Assembly (NCBI RefSeq): GCF_014180715.1 | Contig: NZ_JACEFC010000018.1 | Location: 1-51,553 of the forward strand | Direction of reading: 5' to 3' | DNA length: 51,553 nt | Source: Nocardioides stalactiti | GTDB lineage: Bacteria; Actinomycetota; Actinomycetes; Propionibacteriales; Nocardioidaceae | In this document: piece by piece, positions 41,102 to 51,553 of the stretch | Layout: every line of letters begins with the position of its first letter | Position numbering within the stretch: position 1 is the stretch's first letter | Position numbers and translations under genes: made by a program | The notes under the pieces: model-generated | Seen by the model: the letters and a program-made list of their open reading frames with translations, nothing else | Database searches by the model: none | Told to the model about the DNA's origin: nothing

Positions 41102-41901
41102 CTCGGCGTTGAGGATCCGCCAGAGTCCGATGCCGAGCGGCAGGCCGATCCAGACCCCGCCGGAGACCGCCAGCTGCCCGATCTCCTCGGCAGAGTCGAG
41201 CGACCAGTCCCACACGGGTTCGAGGGCAGCCTGGAAGTTGATCCACGGCGCGATGTCGGTGAAGGCCGGGATCAGGTCCGCGATGACGAACAGCACGATG
41301 GCGAGGCCGTACCAGTAGAGGAAGAACACCACGATCGCGGCCGGGGTGTTGAGGAGCAGCGCCGCCAGTGCGAAGCCGACCGTCATGCTGAGCGTCAACG
41401 TGACGACGAACGCCAGCGGTATCCACCACTCCATCTGCCAGAAGGTCAGGTCCGGTTGCAAGAGCTCGCACACGGTGGTGCAGGCGATCCCGATCACCAT
41501 CATGACGACGACCGTCGCGACCGAGGCGATCGCACCGACGACGAGCTTGGCGAGCACGACCCGGGACCGGCGCGGCTCGAGGGCGAAGGTCACCATCGCG
41601 GTGCGCTGCCCCCACTCGCTGGTCACCAGGATGATGCCGAGGACGGGAAGCAGCAGCGAGGTGATGCCCGCCGCGGTCCCGGCGAAGTCCTCGAAGAAGA
41701 CGACACCGTCGTTCACGATCGCGGTGATCATGATGATCGCCTCGACGAGGGCGACCAGGATGCCGATGGTGGCGAGCAGCCAGAACCCGGCACGGGTGTC
41801 GAAGGACTTGCGCAGCTCGACCAGCACCAGCCGCCAGAACGGGATCTGCCGGGTCCGGCTGACGTCGAGCAGGGGAGCCGGCTGCGCGGGGGATGCGGCG
41901 G

Positions 41902-41905
<4 letters not shown>
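41093..41905 (-). CDS. ABC-2 type transporter permease
   Basis: A 270-residue integral membrane protein with six visible membrane helices (FWLLATIGILVALVEAIIMIT, GITSLLLPVLGIILVTS and others). The first third holds the conserved ABC-2 coupling region. It pairs with the ATPase in front (GTG at 41905 overlaps its stop by 4 bases). ABC-2 exporters move drugs, lipids or polysaccharides; the substrate is not shown. The two-gene pair is inserted between MBL and the SGNH gene. Confidence 0.87.
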
Positions 41906-42807
<902 letters not shown>

Positions 42808-42877
42808 GGGCCACAGCCTGCCCGATGGCACGAAAGGACGGGTGAAGGACCCGTGCAGATCGCGTGTCGGTCGAGCC

Positions 42878-43675
42878 TCAGATGGCGTAGACGGCGCCCT
42901 GGGCGGCCAGCTCTGTCGGGCCGTCGAAGACGGCCAGCGACTCGGTGAGCATCGCCTGGGCGTCGTGCCAGGGCGGGATGTGGGTGAGGACGAGCCGGCG
43001 GACCTTGCACTTCGCGGCGGTCTCTCCGCTCTCGCGACCGGTCAGGTGCAGGCTGGGCGGGTTGTCGTCGCCCTCGCGGAACGACGCTTCGCAGAGGAAC
43101 AGGTCGGCGTCAGCAGCGATGTCGAGCAGCGACGGCGTCGGGCCGGTGTCGCCGCTGTAGGCGAGGGTCCGGCGGCCGTGCTCGTCGGTCTCGGCGGAGA
43201 TGCGCATGCCGTAGGCCTCGACCGGGTGGTCGACGGGGAAGGGCTCGATCTCGAACGGCCCGACCGTGAACGGCTCGTCGAAGACGTGGAAGGTGAACTC
43301 CTCGCTCATCCCGGGCAGCGTCGGCAGGTCGTAGGCGTTGGCGAGCCGCGCGTCGGTGCCCGACGGTCCCCACACCGGGATCCGCGGCTGGCTCCCGCTC
43401 GGGTGGTACTTGCGGACGACGTAGTAGCTGGTCATGTCGACGCAGTGGTCGGCGTGCAGGTGGCTGATCAGCACCCCGTCGACCTCGAGCGGGTCGACGT
43501 ACCTCTGGAGAGCGCCGAGCGCACCGTTGCCCATGTCGACGACGAGGCTCCACGTCCGTCCGTCGTGCTCGGCCTGGACGAGGTAGCAGCTAGCAGGCGA
43601 GTCCGGGCCCGGGTAGGAGCCGGAGCACCCCACCACCGTCATCCGGAACGACGTCGTCCCCATCTTGTGCATCAT
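42878..43675 (-). CDS. MBL-fold hydrolase (Rv1339-like phosphodiesterase)
   Basis: A 265-residue metallo-beta-lactamase-fold enzyme with HLHADH (72-77) and further metal ligands in the DTGPTP and THIPPW segments. The position directly after murI matches the conserved actinobacterial order, where the M. tuberculosis member Rv1339 has been described as an atypical cyclic-AMP phosphodiesterase; that activity is a family guess here. ATG at 43675 overlaps the murI stop (ATGA). The neighbour downstream is the ABC pair. Confidence 0.9.
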   Translation of the reverse strand: MMHKMGTTSFRMTVVGCSGSYPGPDSPASCYLVQAEHDGRTWSLVVDMGNGALGALQRYVDPLEVDGVLISHLHADHCVDMTSYYVVRKYHPSGSQPRIPVWGPSGTDARLANAYDLPTLPGMSEEFTFHVFDEPFTVGPFEIEPFPVDHPVEAYGMRISAETDEHGRRTLAYSGDTGPTPSLLDIAADADLFLCEASFREGDDNPPSLHLTGRESGETAAKCKVRRLVLTHIPPWHDAQAMLTESLAVFDGPTELAAQGAVYAI

Positions 43676-44502
43676 GCCAGGCCCCCGGCGAACTGGTCAG
43701 CACCTGCGAGCTCCGGACCGAGGAAGCGTCGACCGATCGTCTCGAACTCGGCGGGCGAGCCGGTCGTCACGAAGGAGTACGACGGCACCCCGCTCTCCCT
43801 CATCAGCCCGCTGTCGGCCAGCATCCGGTAGACGTCCTTGGCGCACTCCTCGGCACTGCTGACGAGGGTGACGGCGTCGCCCATCACGTAGGAGATGACG
43901 CCGGTGAGCAACGGGTAGTGCGTGCAGCCCAGGATCAGCGTGTCGACGCCGAGCTCGGTGAGCGGGTCGAGGTACTCGTGGGCGACCGCCAGGAGCTCCT
44001 CGCCACCGGTCACCCCGGCCTCGACGAAGTCGACGAACCGCGGGCAGGCGCGGGTCGTGAGCTGGAGGTGCGGGGCGGCCGCGAACGCGTCGTCGTAGGC
44101 CATCGACTCGGCCGTCGAGCGCGTGCAGATGACGCCGATCCGGCCGTTCTTGGTGGCGGCCACGGCCCGGCGTGTCGCGGGATAGATCACCTCGACGACC
44201 GGCACGTCGTAACGCTCCCGAGCGTCGCGCAGCATCGCGGCGCTGGCGGAATTGCACGCGATGACGAGGGCCTTCACGCCTTGGTCGACGAGGTGGTCGA
44301 GGCACTCGAGGGCGTACTCGCGGACCTCTCCGATCGGCTTGGGACCGTAGGGCTGGCGCGCGGTGTCGCCGACGTAGAGCAGCGACTCGTGCGGCAGCTG
44401 GTCGATGACCGACCGTGCCACCGTCAGGCCACCGAACCCGGAGTCGAAGATGCCGATCGGTGCGTCCAGCACCTGAGGGTCGCGAGTGGTCAGCGGTGGC
44501 AC
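43672..44502 (-). CDS. murI: Glutamate racemase
   Basis: A 276-residue cofactor-independent racemase making D-glutamate for peptidoglycan. The two catalytic cysteines are C83 in ACNSASA and C193 in GCTHYPLL; the FDSGFGGL segment holds the active Asp. GTG at 44502 follows a TACGCT box (44514-44509 on the minus strand) by six bases, so the mRNA is probably leaderless and starts at the GTG. It is divergent from the secreted phosphodiesterase. Confidence 0.95.
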   Translation of the reverse strand: MPPLTTRDPQVLDAPIGIFDSGFGGLTVARSVIDQLPHESLLYVGDTARQPYGPKPIGEVREYALECLDHLVDQGVKALVIACNSASAAMLRDARERYDVPVVEVIYPATRRAVAATKNGRIGVICTRSTAESMAYDDAFAAAPHLQLTTRACPRFVDFVEAGVTGGEELLAVAHEYLDPLTELGVDTLILGCTHYPLLTGVISYVMGDAVTLVSSAEECAKDVYRMLADSGLMRESGVPSYSFVTTGSPAEFETIGRRFLGPELAGADQFAGGLA

Positions 44503-44580
44503 ACCCGAAGCGTATTGGTTCGCCTCCCGTTCTCGACGGATTCGGGACGGACATCACCTGCCGGCGGTAGCCTGCGCGGC
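44503..44580. promoter_or_regulatory. Divergent leaderless promoters of murI and the phosphodiesterase
   Basis: In 78 bases two -10 boxes face away from each other: TACGCT for murI (six bases before its GTG) and TAGCCT at 44568-44573 for the phosphodiesterase (seven bases before its GTG at 44581). No strong -35 hexamers are seen. There is no room for ribosome sites, which supports leaderless translation on both sides. Confidence 0.55.
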
Positions 44581-45639
44581 GTGACCGCCTCCCGTTCTCG
44601 GGGTCGCCGACTCGCCGTCATCACGGCCGGCGTCGCCCTCTCGGTGTCCCTCGTCCCTGCTGCCGCTCCCGCGCAGACCCCCGCTGAGTACGCCCGCGTG
44701 CCCGACGCGCCCGCCGCCCGCGGAGTGGTCGAGCGCCAGGTGCTCGCGATCTCCCTCGACGGCTTCAACCCGCGTCTGCTGAAGAAGCTCGGCCGCGACG
44801 GCGCACCGAACCTGCTCCGCCTGTTCCGCACCGGCGCGAGCACACGCAACGCACGGAGCCAGGTCGAGATGACGGTGACGCTGCCCAACCACACCAGCCA
44901 GCTCACGGGTCGGCGGATCGACGCGACCGAGGGTGGGCACGGCGTCATCTGGAACGACGACAACCCGGGCCGGCCGGACACGATCCAGGAGGCCGCCGGC
45001 GAGGACGTCGAGTCGATCTTCACGCAGGTCGACGCGGCCGGCGGCAGCACTGCGCTGTTCGCGACGGAGTCGAAGTTCGCGCTGTTCAAGAACTCCTGGC
45101 CGGACGCGGTCGACCGTTCGACGATCCTCCAGGACCGCGACCACGACGTCACCGTCGCCGTGAAGCGCGACCTGCTGCGACGCAACCGCGACTTCACCTT
45201 CCTCCACCTCGGCGCGCTCGACGAGGCCGGCCACGACAAGGGCTGGCTGAGCAGGTCCTACCTCAAGGCCGGACGCCTCATCGACGCCCAGATCGGGATC
45301 CTGCTCAGGACGATCAAGGACCACGCCAGGCTCGACGACCTGGTCATCGTCCTGACCGCAGACCACGGGGGGCCTCCGGGCCAGAAGGGCCACTCGGTCG
45401 TCACCGACGTCGAGAACTACCGGATCCCGTTCCTCGTCTGGGGACCCGGCGTCGACAACGGCGACCTCTACGAGATGAACCCGACCTACGGCGACCCCGG
45501 CGAGGCCCGGATCGAGTTCGCGGGCACCCAGCCGATCCGCAACGGCGACCTGGCCAACCTGTGCGCCAACCTGCTCGGCCTCGGCCCGGTGCCGGACAGC
45601 CTCTGGGGCTTCGACCAGACGCTGACCTGGACGAACTAG
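44581..45639 (+). CDS. Secreted type I phosphodiesterase/nucleotide pyrophosphatase-like protein
   Basis: A 352-residue alkaline-phosphatase-superfamily enzyme with an N-terminal signal peptide (RSRGRR, then a hydrophobic stretch, cleavage near 30). Metal and catalytic residues: D60 in SLDGFNP, the Thr of TVTLPNH (98-104), DEAGHDKG and TADHGG. It should cleave phosphodiester or pyrophosphate bonds outside the cell. GTG 44581 is preceded by a leaderless promoter. It stands in the position between cysM and murI where mycobacteria have a rhomboid-like gene. Confidence 0.85.
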   Translation: MTASRSRGRRLAVITAGVALSVSLVPAAAPAQTPAEYARVPDAPAARGVVERQVLAISLDGFNPRLLKKLGRDGAPNLLRLFRTGASTRNARSQVEMTVTLPNHTSQLTGRRIDATEGGHGVIWNDDNPGRPDTIQEAAGEDVESIFTQVDAAGGSTALFATESKFALFKNSWPDAVDRSTILQDRDHDVTVAVKRDLLRRNRDFTFLHLGALDEAGHDKGWLSRSYLKAGRLIDAQIGILLRTIKDHARLDDLVIVLTADHGGPPGQKGHSVVTDVENYRIPFLVWGPGVDNGDLYEMNPTYGDPGEARIEFAGTQPIRNGDLANLCANLLGLGPVPDSLWGFDQTLTWTN

Positions 45640-45675
45640 TTCGCGCGTCCCGAGGAACTGTTGCCACGTCGGTCA

Positions 45676-45705
45676 TTGACGGCTTGGAAACTGCGGACCT
45701 AGGTT
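45676..45705 (+). promoter_or_regulatory. Strong sigma-70-type promoter of the reductase-desaturase pair
   Basis: TTGACG (45676-45681) and TAGGTT (45700-45705) are separated by 18 bases, and the start codon at 45733 has a GAGGAGG site. It is the best consensus promoter in the window and predicts a leader of about 20 bases. Confidence 0.7.
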
Positions 45706-45732
45706 GACGGCCACCCACCAGAGGAGGCGCGC

Positions 45733-46824
45733 ATGCCCGAGAGCGGTGCACCGGTCAAGATGTCACCGCTCGTCGCGGGCGCGCTGAAGGTCCTTGAGAA
45801 GTTCACCTCGCCGCTGTCCCCGGACGACTACTTCGCGCTCATCAACCCGCTGTGGTCGACCCGGGAGACCCTCGGCCGGATCGACCGCGTGCACCGGGAG
45901 ACCGACGACTCCACGACGGTCTACATCACGCCGGGATTCCGGTGGGGCGGCCACCGCCCTGGTCAGTACCTGCGGGTCGGCTTCGACATCGACGGCAAGC
46001 GGCACTGGCGGGCCTACTCGCTGAGCTCGGACCAGGACCGGCCCGACCACAAGCTCACGCTGACCGTGAAGCGCAAGGACGACGGCGTCGTCTCGCCCTG
46101 GGTCAACGACCCCCGCAACCTCGGGTCGCTCGTCGTCCTCGGTGCGGTCGAGGGCGAGTTCGTGCTCCCCGAGCCGCCGCCGGGCAAGATCCTCTTCGTC
46201 ACGGCGGGCAGCGGGATCACCCCGGTGATGGCGATGCTCCAGGCACTCGACCGCACCGACGCGCTTCCCGACGTGGTCCACGTGCACTCCTCGCGCACCG
46301 GTGACGACTCGATCTTCGGCGCCGAGATCGACGCGCTCCACGAGCGCCCCAACGGCTACCGCCTGGTCCGTCGCATCACCAGCACTGAGGGCCGGGCCGA
46401 GCCCGCCCACCTCGACGAGCTCTGCCCCGACTGGCGCGAGCGCCAGACCTACGCCTGCGGGCCCGGCGCCCTGCTCGACGCGCTCACCGACCACTTCCGC
46501 GCCGAGGGCCTCGAGGACCGGCTCCACGTCGAGTCCTTCGAGCACTTCGTCATGGGATCCGGAACCGGCGAGGGCGGCGAGGTCACGCTCTCCGCGACCG
46601 GCACCCAGGTCACGTGCGACGGCACCACCCCGATCCTCGTGGCCGCCGAGGCCGCCGGCGCCGAGCTGCCGTTCGGCTGCCGGATGGGCATCTGCCACAC
46701 CTGCACCGGCCTGCTCGAGCACGGCACCGTCCGCGACCTGCGCACGGGCGAGACGACCCAGGCCGGCAAGGAGATCCGGACCTGCGTCAACAGCCCCGAC
46801 GGACCGGTCACGCTCAAGCTCTGA
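45733..46824 (+). CDS. Flavin/2Fe-2S reductase for the desaturase (Rv3230c-like)
   Basis: A 363-residue reductase: flavin domain with RAYSL (93-97), nicotinamide domain with TAGSGITPVMAML (157-169), and a C-terminal ferredoxin domain with C316, C321, C324 and C351. It is the size and layout of the mycobacterial oxidoreductase that feeds the stearoyl-CoA desaturase DesA3, and the desaturase follows 44 bases later, so it supplies electrons there. ATG 45733 with a strong ribosome site. Confidence 0.9.
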   Translation: MPESGAPVKMSPLVAGALKVLEKFTSPLSPDDYFALINPLWSTRETLGRIDRVHRETDDSTTVYITPGFRWGGHRPGQYLRVGFDIDGKRHWRAYSLSSDQDRPDHKLTLTVKRKDDGVVSPWVNDPRNLGSLVVLGAVEGEFVLPEPPPGKILFVTAGSGITPVMAMLQALDRTDALPDVVHVHSSRTGDDSIFGAEIDALHERPNGYRLVRRITSTEGRAEPAHLDELCPDWRERQTYACGPGALLDALTDHFRAEGLEDRLHVESFEHFVMGSGTGEGGEVTLSATGTQVTCDGTTPILVAAEAAGAELPFGCRMGICHTCTGLLEHGTVRDLRTGETTQAGKEIRTCVNSPDGPVTLKL

Positions 46825-46868
46825 GCCCCAGCCTCCTGCCGACCAGCACCTCACGAAGGGATCCGCGC

Positions 46869-48026
46869 ATGCCCATGAAGGAACCGATGATCGAGAGCCC
46901 GCTGGCCCGGCTGACGCCGGAGCAGATCGAGGAGATCGGGCGGGAGTTCGACGCGATCCACGACGAGGTGTTCAACAGCCTCGGTGAGCGCGACGCCCGC
47001 TACATCCGCAGCATCATCGCGCTGCACCGCCAGCTGGCGCTGCTCTCGCGGGCGATCCTGCTCGGCTCGCGCTACAAGCCTGCCTGGCTGCTCGGCACGA
47101 GCGTCCTCGGGATCGCCAAGATCCTCGAGAACATGGAGATCGGGCACAACGTGATGCACGGTCAGTGGGACTGGATGAACGACCCCAAGATCAACTCGGC
47201 GAACTGGGACTGGGACAGCGCCTCGACGCCGGAGGCGTGGAAGCACTCGCACAACTACGTGCACCACACCTTCACCAACATCCGCGGCAAGGACATCGAC
47301 CTCGGCTACGAGATCATGCGGATCGACCCGCACCAGCCATGGCACCCGGTCTACCTGGCGCAGCCCTTCTACAACGTGCTGCTGGCGGCGTTCTTCGAGT
47401 GGGGCGTGGCGTTCCACGACCTCGACCTCGAGGCGCTGAAGAAGGGCGAGAAGTCCAAGGAGCAGCTCCTCAAGGAGCTCAAGGGCATGGGCGGCAAGGC
47501 CTGGCGACAGATCCTCAAGGACTACATCGCCTTCCCGCTGCTCTCCGGCCCGGGCGGCTTCAAGCAGACGCTGACGGCGAACTTCACCGCGAACCTGATC
47601 CGCAATTTCTGGGCCTACGCGATCATCTTCTGCGGTCACTTCCCCGACCAGTGCTACACGTTCAGCCAGGAGGAGACGGAGAACGAGACCCGCGGCGGCT
47701 TCTACGTCCGACAGCTGCTGGGTGCGGCCAACATCGAGGGATCGCCCGTCTTCCACGTGATGGCCGGCAACCTCGGGTACCAGGTCGAGCACCACATCTT
47801 CCCGGACATGCCGTCGAGCCGGTACGCCCAGATCGCCCCGAAGGTGAAGGACATCTGCGAGCGCTACGGCCTGCCCTACAACAGCGGCCGGCTCGGCAAG
47901 CAGTTCGGCACGGTGCAGCGGACCATCCTGCGCCTGGCGTTCCCGGGCGGTGAGCCGCGGCCGAAGCCCGGTGCCTACCGCCCCGAGGACGCCCCCGTCC
48001 AGGGTCGGCCGCTCATCGCGGTGTAG
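46869..48026 (+). CDS. Membrane fatty acid desaturase (DesA3-like)
   Basis: A 385-residue diiron desaturase with the three His boxes H93-x3-H97, KHSHNYVHH (126-133) and QVEHH (305-309). It uses O2 and electrons from the upstream reductase to put a double bond in an acyl chain. Membrane helices lie around 60-90, 160-190 and 225-250. In mycobacteria the same pair makes oleate from stearoyl-CoA. ATG 46869 is followed by a second possible ATG two codons later. Confidence 0.92.
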   Translation: MPMKEPMIESPLARLTPEQIEEIGREFDAIHDEVFNSLGERDARYIRSIIALHRQLALLSRAILLGSRYKPAWLLGTSVLGIAKILENMEIGHNVMHGQWDWMNDPKINSANWDWDSASTPEAWKHSHNYVHHTFTNIRGKDIDLGYEIMRIDPHQPWHPVYLAQPFYNVLLAAFFEWGVAFHDLDLEALKKGEKSKEQLLKELKGMGGKAWRQILKDYIAFPLLSGPGGFKQTLTANFTANLIRNFWAYAIIFCGHFPDQCYTFSQEETENETRGGFYVRQLLGAANIEGSPVFHVMAGNLGYQVEHHIFPDMPSSRYAQIAPKVKDICERYGLPYNSGRLGKQFGTVQRTILRLAFPGGEPRPKPGAYRPEDAPVQGRPLIAV

Positions 48027-48056
48027 CGGCTGCCCGGGAGGGTCAGCCGAGGGCCG

Positions 48057-49283
<1,227 letters not shown>

Positions 49284-49284
<1 letters not shown>

Positions 49285-49721
49285 CAGGACTCACTCCTCA
49301 GGGTGGGGACGACGGTGACCTCTTCCTCGGTCACGACGCCTTCGACGATTCGATAAGACCGAAAGTCCACGGGGCCCTCGTTATTCCCGTGCTCACGTGT
49401 GCTGACGAGCACGTAGTGGGCGCCGGGCTCGCTGGCCAGGTTGATGTCGGTCACGCTCGGGTAGGCCTCGGTGGCCGTGTGGGAGTGGTAGATGATCACC
49501 GGCTCCTCGTCGCGCTGGTCCATCTCCTTGTACAGCTCGAGCAGGTCGGTCGAGTCGTACTCGTAGAAGGTCGGGCTGCCGGCGGCGTTCACCATCTCGA
49601 TGAAGCGCTCGGGGCGGTCAGCACCCTCGGGACCCGCGACGATGCCGCACGCCTCGACGGGGTGGTCCCGCTTGGCGTGCGCGACGATGGCGTCGAACGT
49701 CGCCTGGTCGATGGTCAGCAC
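49284..49721 (-). CDS. mec: JAMM/MPN+ zinc peptidase releasing cysteine from CysO
   Basis: A 145-residue metalloprotease. The JAMM motif is complete: E23 (HPVEACG), H79-x-H81, S89 and D92 (YHSHTATEAYPSVTD). It cleaves the CysO-cysteine adduct made by CysM. GTG at 49721 follows TAATCT (49733-49728 on the minus strand) by six bases, so the operon mRNA mec-cysO-cysM is probably leaderless. Confidence 0.93.
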
Positions 49722-49764
49722 GGCACCAGATTAGGGCGTCGGGGCCGGCTCCCCGGCATCGAGG

Positions 49765-50703
49765 TCAGGCGGCGGACCCGGACGCCGGCCGGGTGATCGA
49801 CTTCGCCTGCAACCGCTCACGGGTGGGCCACCGCACGTCGCGGACCCAGCCGAGCTTCTCGAGGATCCAGATGACCCGCGCCGAGGTGTCGAGCTGCCAG
49901 CGCCTCACGCCGTGCCGGGCGCTGGTCGGGTCGGCGTGGTGGAGGTTGTGCCAGGACTCCCCGCCGGACGGGATCGCGAGCCACCAGACGTTGCCGGACC
50001 GGTCGCGGGAGCGGAACGGGCGCTCGCCGACGACGTGGCAGATCGAGTTGATCGACCAGGTGACGTGGTGGAGCAGGCCGATCCGGACCACCGTGCCCCA
50101 GAAGAACGCCGTCACGGCGCCCTGCCAGGACCAGGTGAGCAGTCCGCCCGCGAGCGGCGGCAGGAAGATCGAGAGCAGTACCCACATCCAGAACATCCGC
50201 GAGATGCGGACCAGGTCACGGTCCTTGGCGAGGTCCGGGGCGTACTTCTCGATCGACGTCTGCTCGGAGTCGAAGAGCCAGCCCATGTGCGCCCAGAAGA
50301 AGCCCTTGGTGAGTCCGCCGAGGGAGTTGCCGAAGCGCCACGGCGAGTGCGGGTCGCCGTCCCGGTCGGAGAACTTGTGGTGCTTGCGGTGGTCGGCGAC
50401 CCAGCGGATGACCGGGCCCTCGATCGCCATCGAGCCGAGCACCGCCAGCACGTTCTTGACGACCCGGTTGGGCTTGAAGGACTTGTGCGTGAAGAGCCGG
50501 TGGTAGCCCACGGTGATGCCGTGGAGCGTGAGCGCGTACATCACGACGGTGATGGCGACGTCGCTCCAGCCGAGCCAGCCTCCCCACGCGACGGGGATCG
50601 CGGCGAGGAACGCGACGAACGGGACCGCGATGAACGAACCGAGGGCGATCCGCTCGCGGAGGGACTGGACGTCGCCGCCGAGGGTCGCGCGATCCTGGGT
50701 CAC
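49765..50703 (-). CDS. Acyl-CoA desaturase (delta-9 type)
   Basis: A 312-residue membrane diiron desaturase with the Ole1/DesC His boxes: H68RLFTH73, DHRKHH (104-109) and WHNLHH. Two pairs of membrane helices (about 22-62 and 185-225) flank the catalytic face. It differs from the DesA3-like enzyme at 46869. GTG at 50703 follows TAGGCT (50716-50711 on the minus strand) by seven bases, a box that overlaps the stop codon of the acetyltransferase. No own reductase is beside it. Confidence 0.92.
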   Translation of the reverse strand: MTQDRATLGGDVQSLRERIALGSFIAVPFVAFLAAIPVAWGGWLGWSDVAITVVMYALTLHGITVGYHRLFTHKSFKPNRVVKNVLAVLGSMAIEGPVIRWVADHRKHHKFSDRDGDPHSPWRFGNSLGGLTKGFFWAHMGWLFDSEQTSIEKYAPDLAKDRDLVRISRMFWMWVLLSIFLPPLAGGLLTWSWQGAVTAFFWGTVVRIGLLHHVTWSINSICHVVGERPFRSRDRSGNVWWLAIPSGGESWHNLHHADPTSARHGVRRWQLDTSARVIWILEKLGWVRDVRWPTRERLQAKSITRPASGSAA

Positions 50704-50713
50704 GGGCCGCAGC

Positions 50714-51313
50714 CTATCCGGGAAGCTCCCGGACGACGCGGGCCGGGTTGCCGACGGCGAGCACGCCTGCCGGCAGGTCCTTGGTGACCACCGACCCGGC
50801 ACCGACCACGGTCCCGGAGCCGATGGTGACCCCGGGGAGCACGATCACACCGCCGCCCAGCCAGACGTTGTCGCCGATCGTGATCGGGGCCGCCGACTCC
50901 CACTTCTCCTTGCGGGCACCGGGCTCCAGCGGATGGGTCGGCGTGAGCAGCTGGACGTTCGGCCCGATCTGGACGTCGTCGCCGATCGTGATCGCAGCGA
51001 CGTCGAGGGCGACCAGTCCGAAGTTGGCGAAGAACCGGTCGCCGATCGTGATCTGGAAGCCGTAGTCGACGCGGAACGGAGGCCGGATCTCGACCCCTTC
51101 GCCGACCTGGCCGAGCAGCTGGTCGAGGATCTGGCCGCGCAGCACGTCGTCGCCCGCGTCGGTCGCGTTGTACGACGCCGCGAGGTCCAGCGCGCGCCGG
51201 TTGACCGCGGCGATCTCGGGGTCGTCGGCCAGGTAGAGGTCGCCGGCGAGCATCCGCTGCATCATGCTGCGCGGGTCGTCTGCCGGGTCCGTCGAACCGG
51301 TGGCGTCGGTCAT
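50714..51313 (-). CDS. Maltose/galactoside O-acetyltransferase-like protein
   Basis: A 199-residue left-handed beta-helix acetyltransferase. The N-terminal helices (MMQRMLAGDLYLADDPE) and the hexapeptide repeats (ITIGDDVQIG, ITIGDNVWLGGG, VTIGSGTVVGAG) are typical, and H127 in PTHPLEP is the expected catalytic His. It acetylates a sugar or related alcohol using acetyl-CoA. ATG 51313 overlaps the response-regulator stop (ATGA). The stop is TAG, shared with the next promoter. Confidence 0.9.
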   Translation of the reverse strand: MTDATGSTDPADDPRSMMQRMLAGDLYLADDPEIAAVNRRALDLAASYNATDAGDDVLRGQILDQLLGQVGEGVEIRPPFRVDYGFQITIGDRFFANFGLVALDVAAITIGDDVQIGPNVQLLTPTHPLEPGARKEKWESAAPITIGDNVWLGGGVIVLPGVTIGSGTVVGAGSVVTKDLPAGVLAVGNPARVVRELPG

Positions 51314-51553
51314 GAGGTCCTCACGCCCACACGGTAGCGACGCTCGGGGCGCCCGGTGCCGCCGTAGCGCAGCCGCACCTCCGCGGCTCCCGTGTCGACG
51401 AAGTGCTCGAGGTAGCGGCGCGCGGTGACCCGCGACAGGCCGACCGCGTCGGCCGCCTCGGAGGCGGAGATCTCACCCGCCGTCCGGGCGGCGGCCAGCA
51501 CCAGGTCGGCGGTCTCCGGGCTCAGGCCCTTCGGCAGCACCGGAGGTACGTCG
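51310..51553 (-). CDS. C-terminal part of a response regulator (CitB/DcuR type)
   Basis: The visible 80 residues form the DNA-binding end: a helix-turn-helix (ISASEAADAVGLSRVTARRYLEHFVDTGAAEV) and a basic strand with GRPERRYRV. This tail is typical of two-component regulators of the citrate/fumarate (CitB, DcuR) group. The frame continues beyond the right edge, so the receiver domain and any sensor kinase are outside the window. The apparent internal GTG at 51540 is not a start. Confidence 0.8.
   Translation of the reverse strand, partial: DVPPVLPKGLSPETADLVLAAARTAGEISASEAADAVGLSRVTARRYLEHFVDTGAAEVRLRYGGTGRPERRYRVGVRTS

Overview
The window is uniformly GC-rich (about 70%) DNA from an actinomycete, most likely Nocardioides or another Nocardioidaceae member. 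The evidence is the mec-cysO-cysM and murI/MBL/rph/rdgB neighbourhoods, a PafB/PafC-like WYL pair, a Ddn-like (F420-type) nitroreductase, many GTG starts, 4-bp ATGA/GTGA stop-start overlaps, and several genes whose -10 box lies 6-8 bases before the start codon (leaderless mRNAs). Family names were assigned by reading motifs; no database search was run.

Region 1 (1-13,647, minus strand) is one long catabolic operon, cut by the left edge. In transcription order it encodes an acyl-CoA synthetase, a probable diiron protein usually labelled 'metal-dependent hydrolase', an FAD/2Fe-2S reductase, an SDR, a cytochrome P450, a Baeyer-Villiger-like flavin monooxygenase, a second SDR, an acyl-CoA carboxylase carboxyltransferase, an acyl-CoA dehydrogenase, a third SDR, a cupin and a biotin carboxylase (partial). 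Most junctions overlap or are 1-23 bases apart. A divergent TetR gene (13,778) and a promoter full of TGCAAC/GTTGCA inverted repeats control it. The substrate is unknown; a hydrophobic cyclic or branched compound that is hydroxylated, oxidised, CoA-activated and carboxylated fits.

Region 2 (14,401-21,045) holds an acyltransferase coupled to the TetR gene, a Ddn-like protein behind a palindromic operator, a GNAT acetyltransferase, a cytosolic Ntn acylase coupled to a pirin, and a large FAD oxidoreductase.

Region 3 (21,137-29,869) holds a secreted cysteine-containing protein, tRNA-Lys(CTT) with terminator, a septum-formation-like membrane protein, a small secreted RTX protein, an uncharacterised protein, a SNF2 ATPase, and a metallopeptidase-like/DUF2786 protein.

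Region 4 (29,873-36,801) holds a limonene-epoxide-hydrolase-like protein, a 198-bp array of nine 22-bp repeats that switches orientation halfway, a WYL regulator pair, a secreted Ntn acylase of aculeacin/AHL-acylase size, and a NiCoT-DUF3618-GroES operon. The NiCoT promoter carries a nickel (Nur) box exactly in its 17-bp -35/-10 spacer.

Region 5 (36,842-51,553) is mostly conserved actinobacterial core: bcp, a PsbP-like membrane protein, tRNA-Leu(TAG), rdgB, rph, an MBL phosphodiesterase-like protein, murI and cysM-cysO-mec. It is interrupted by an SGNH hydrolase, an ABC-2 exporter, a secreted phosphodiesterase and a DesA3-like desaturase with its reductase. It ends with a second desaturase, a maltose-acetyltransferase-like protein and the C-terminus of a response regulator.
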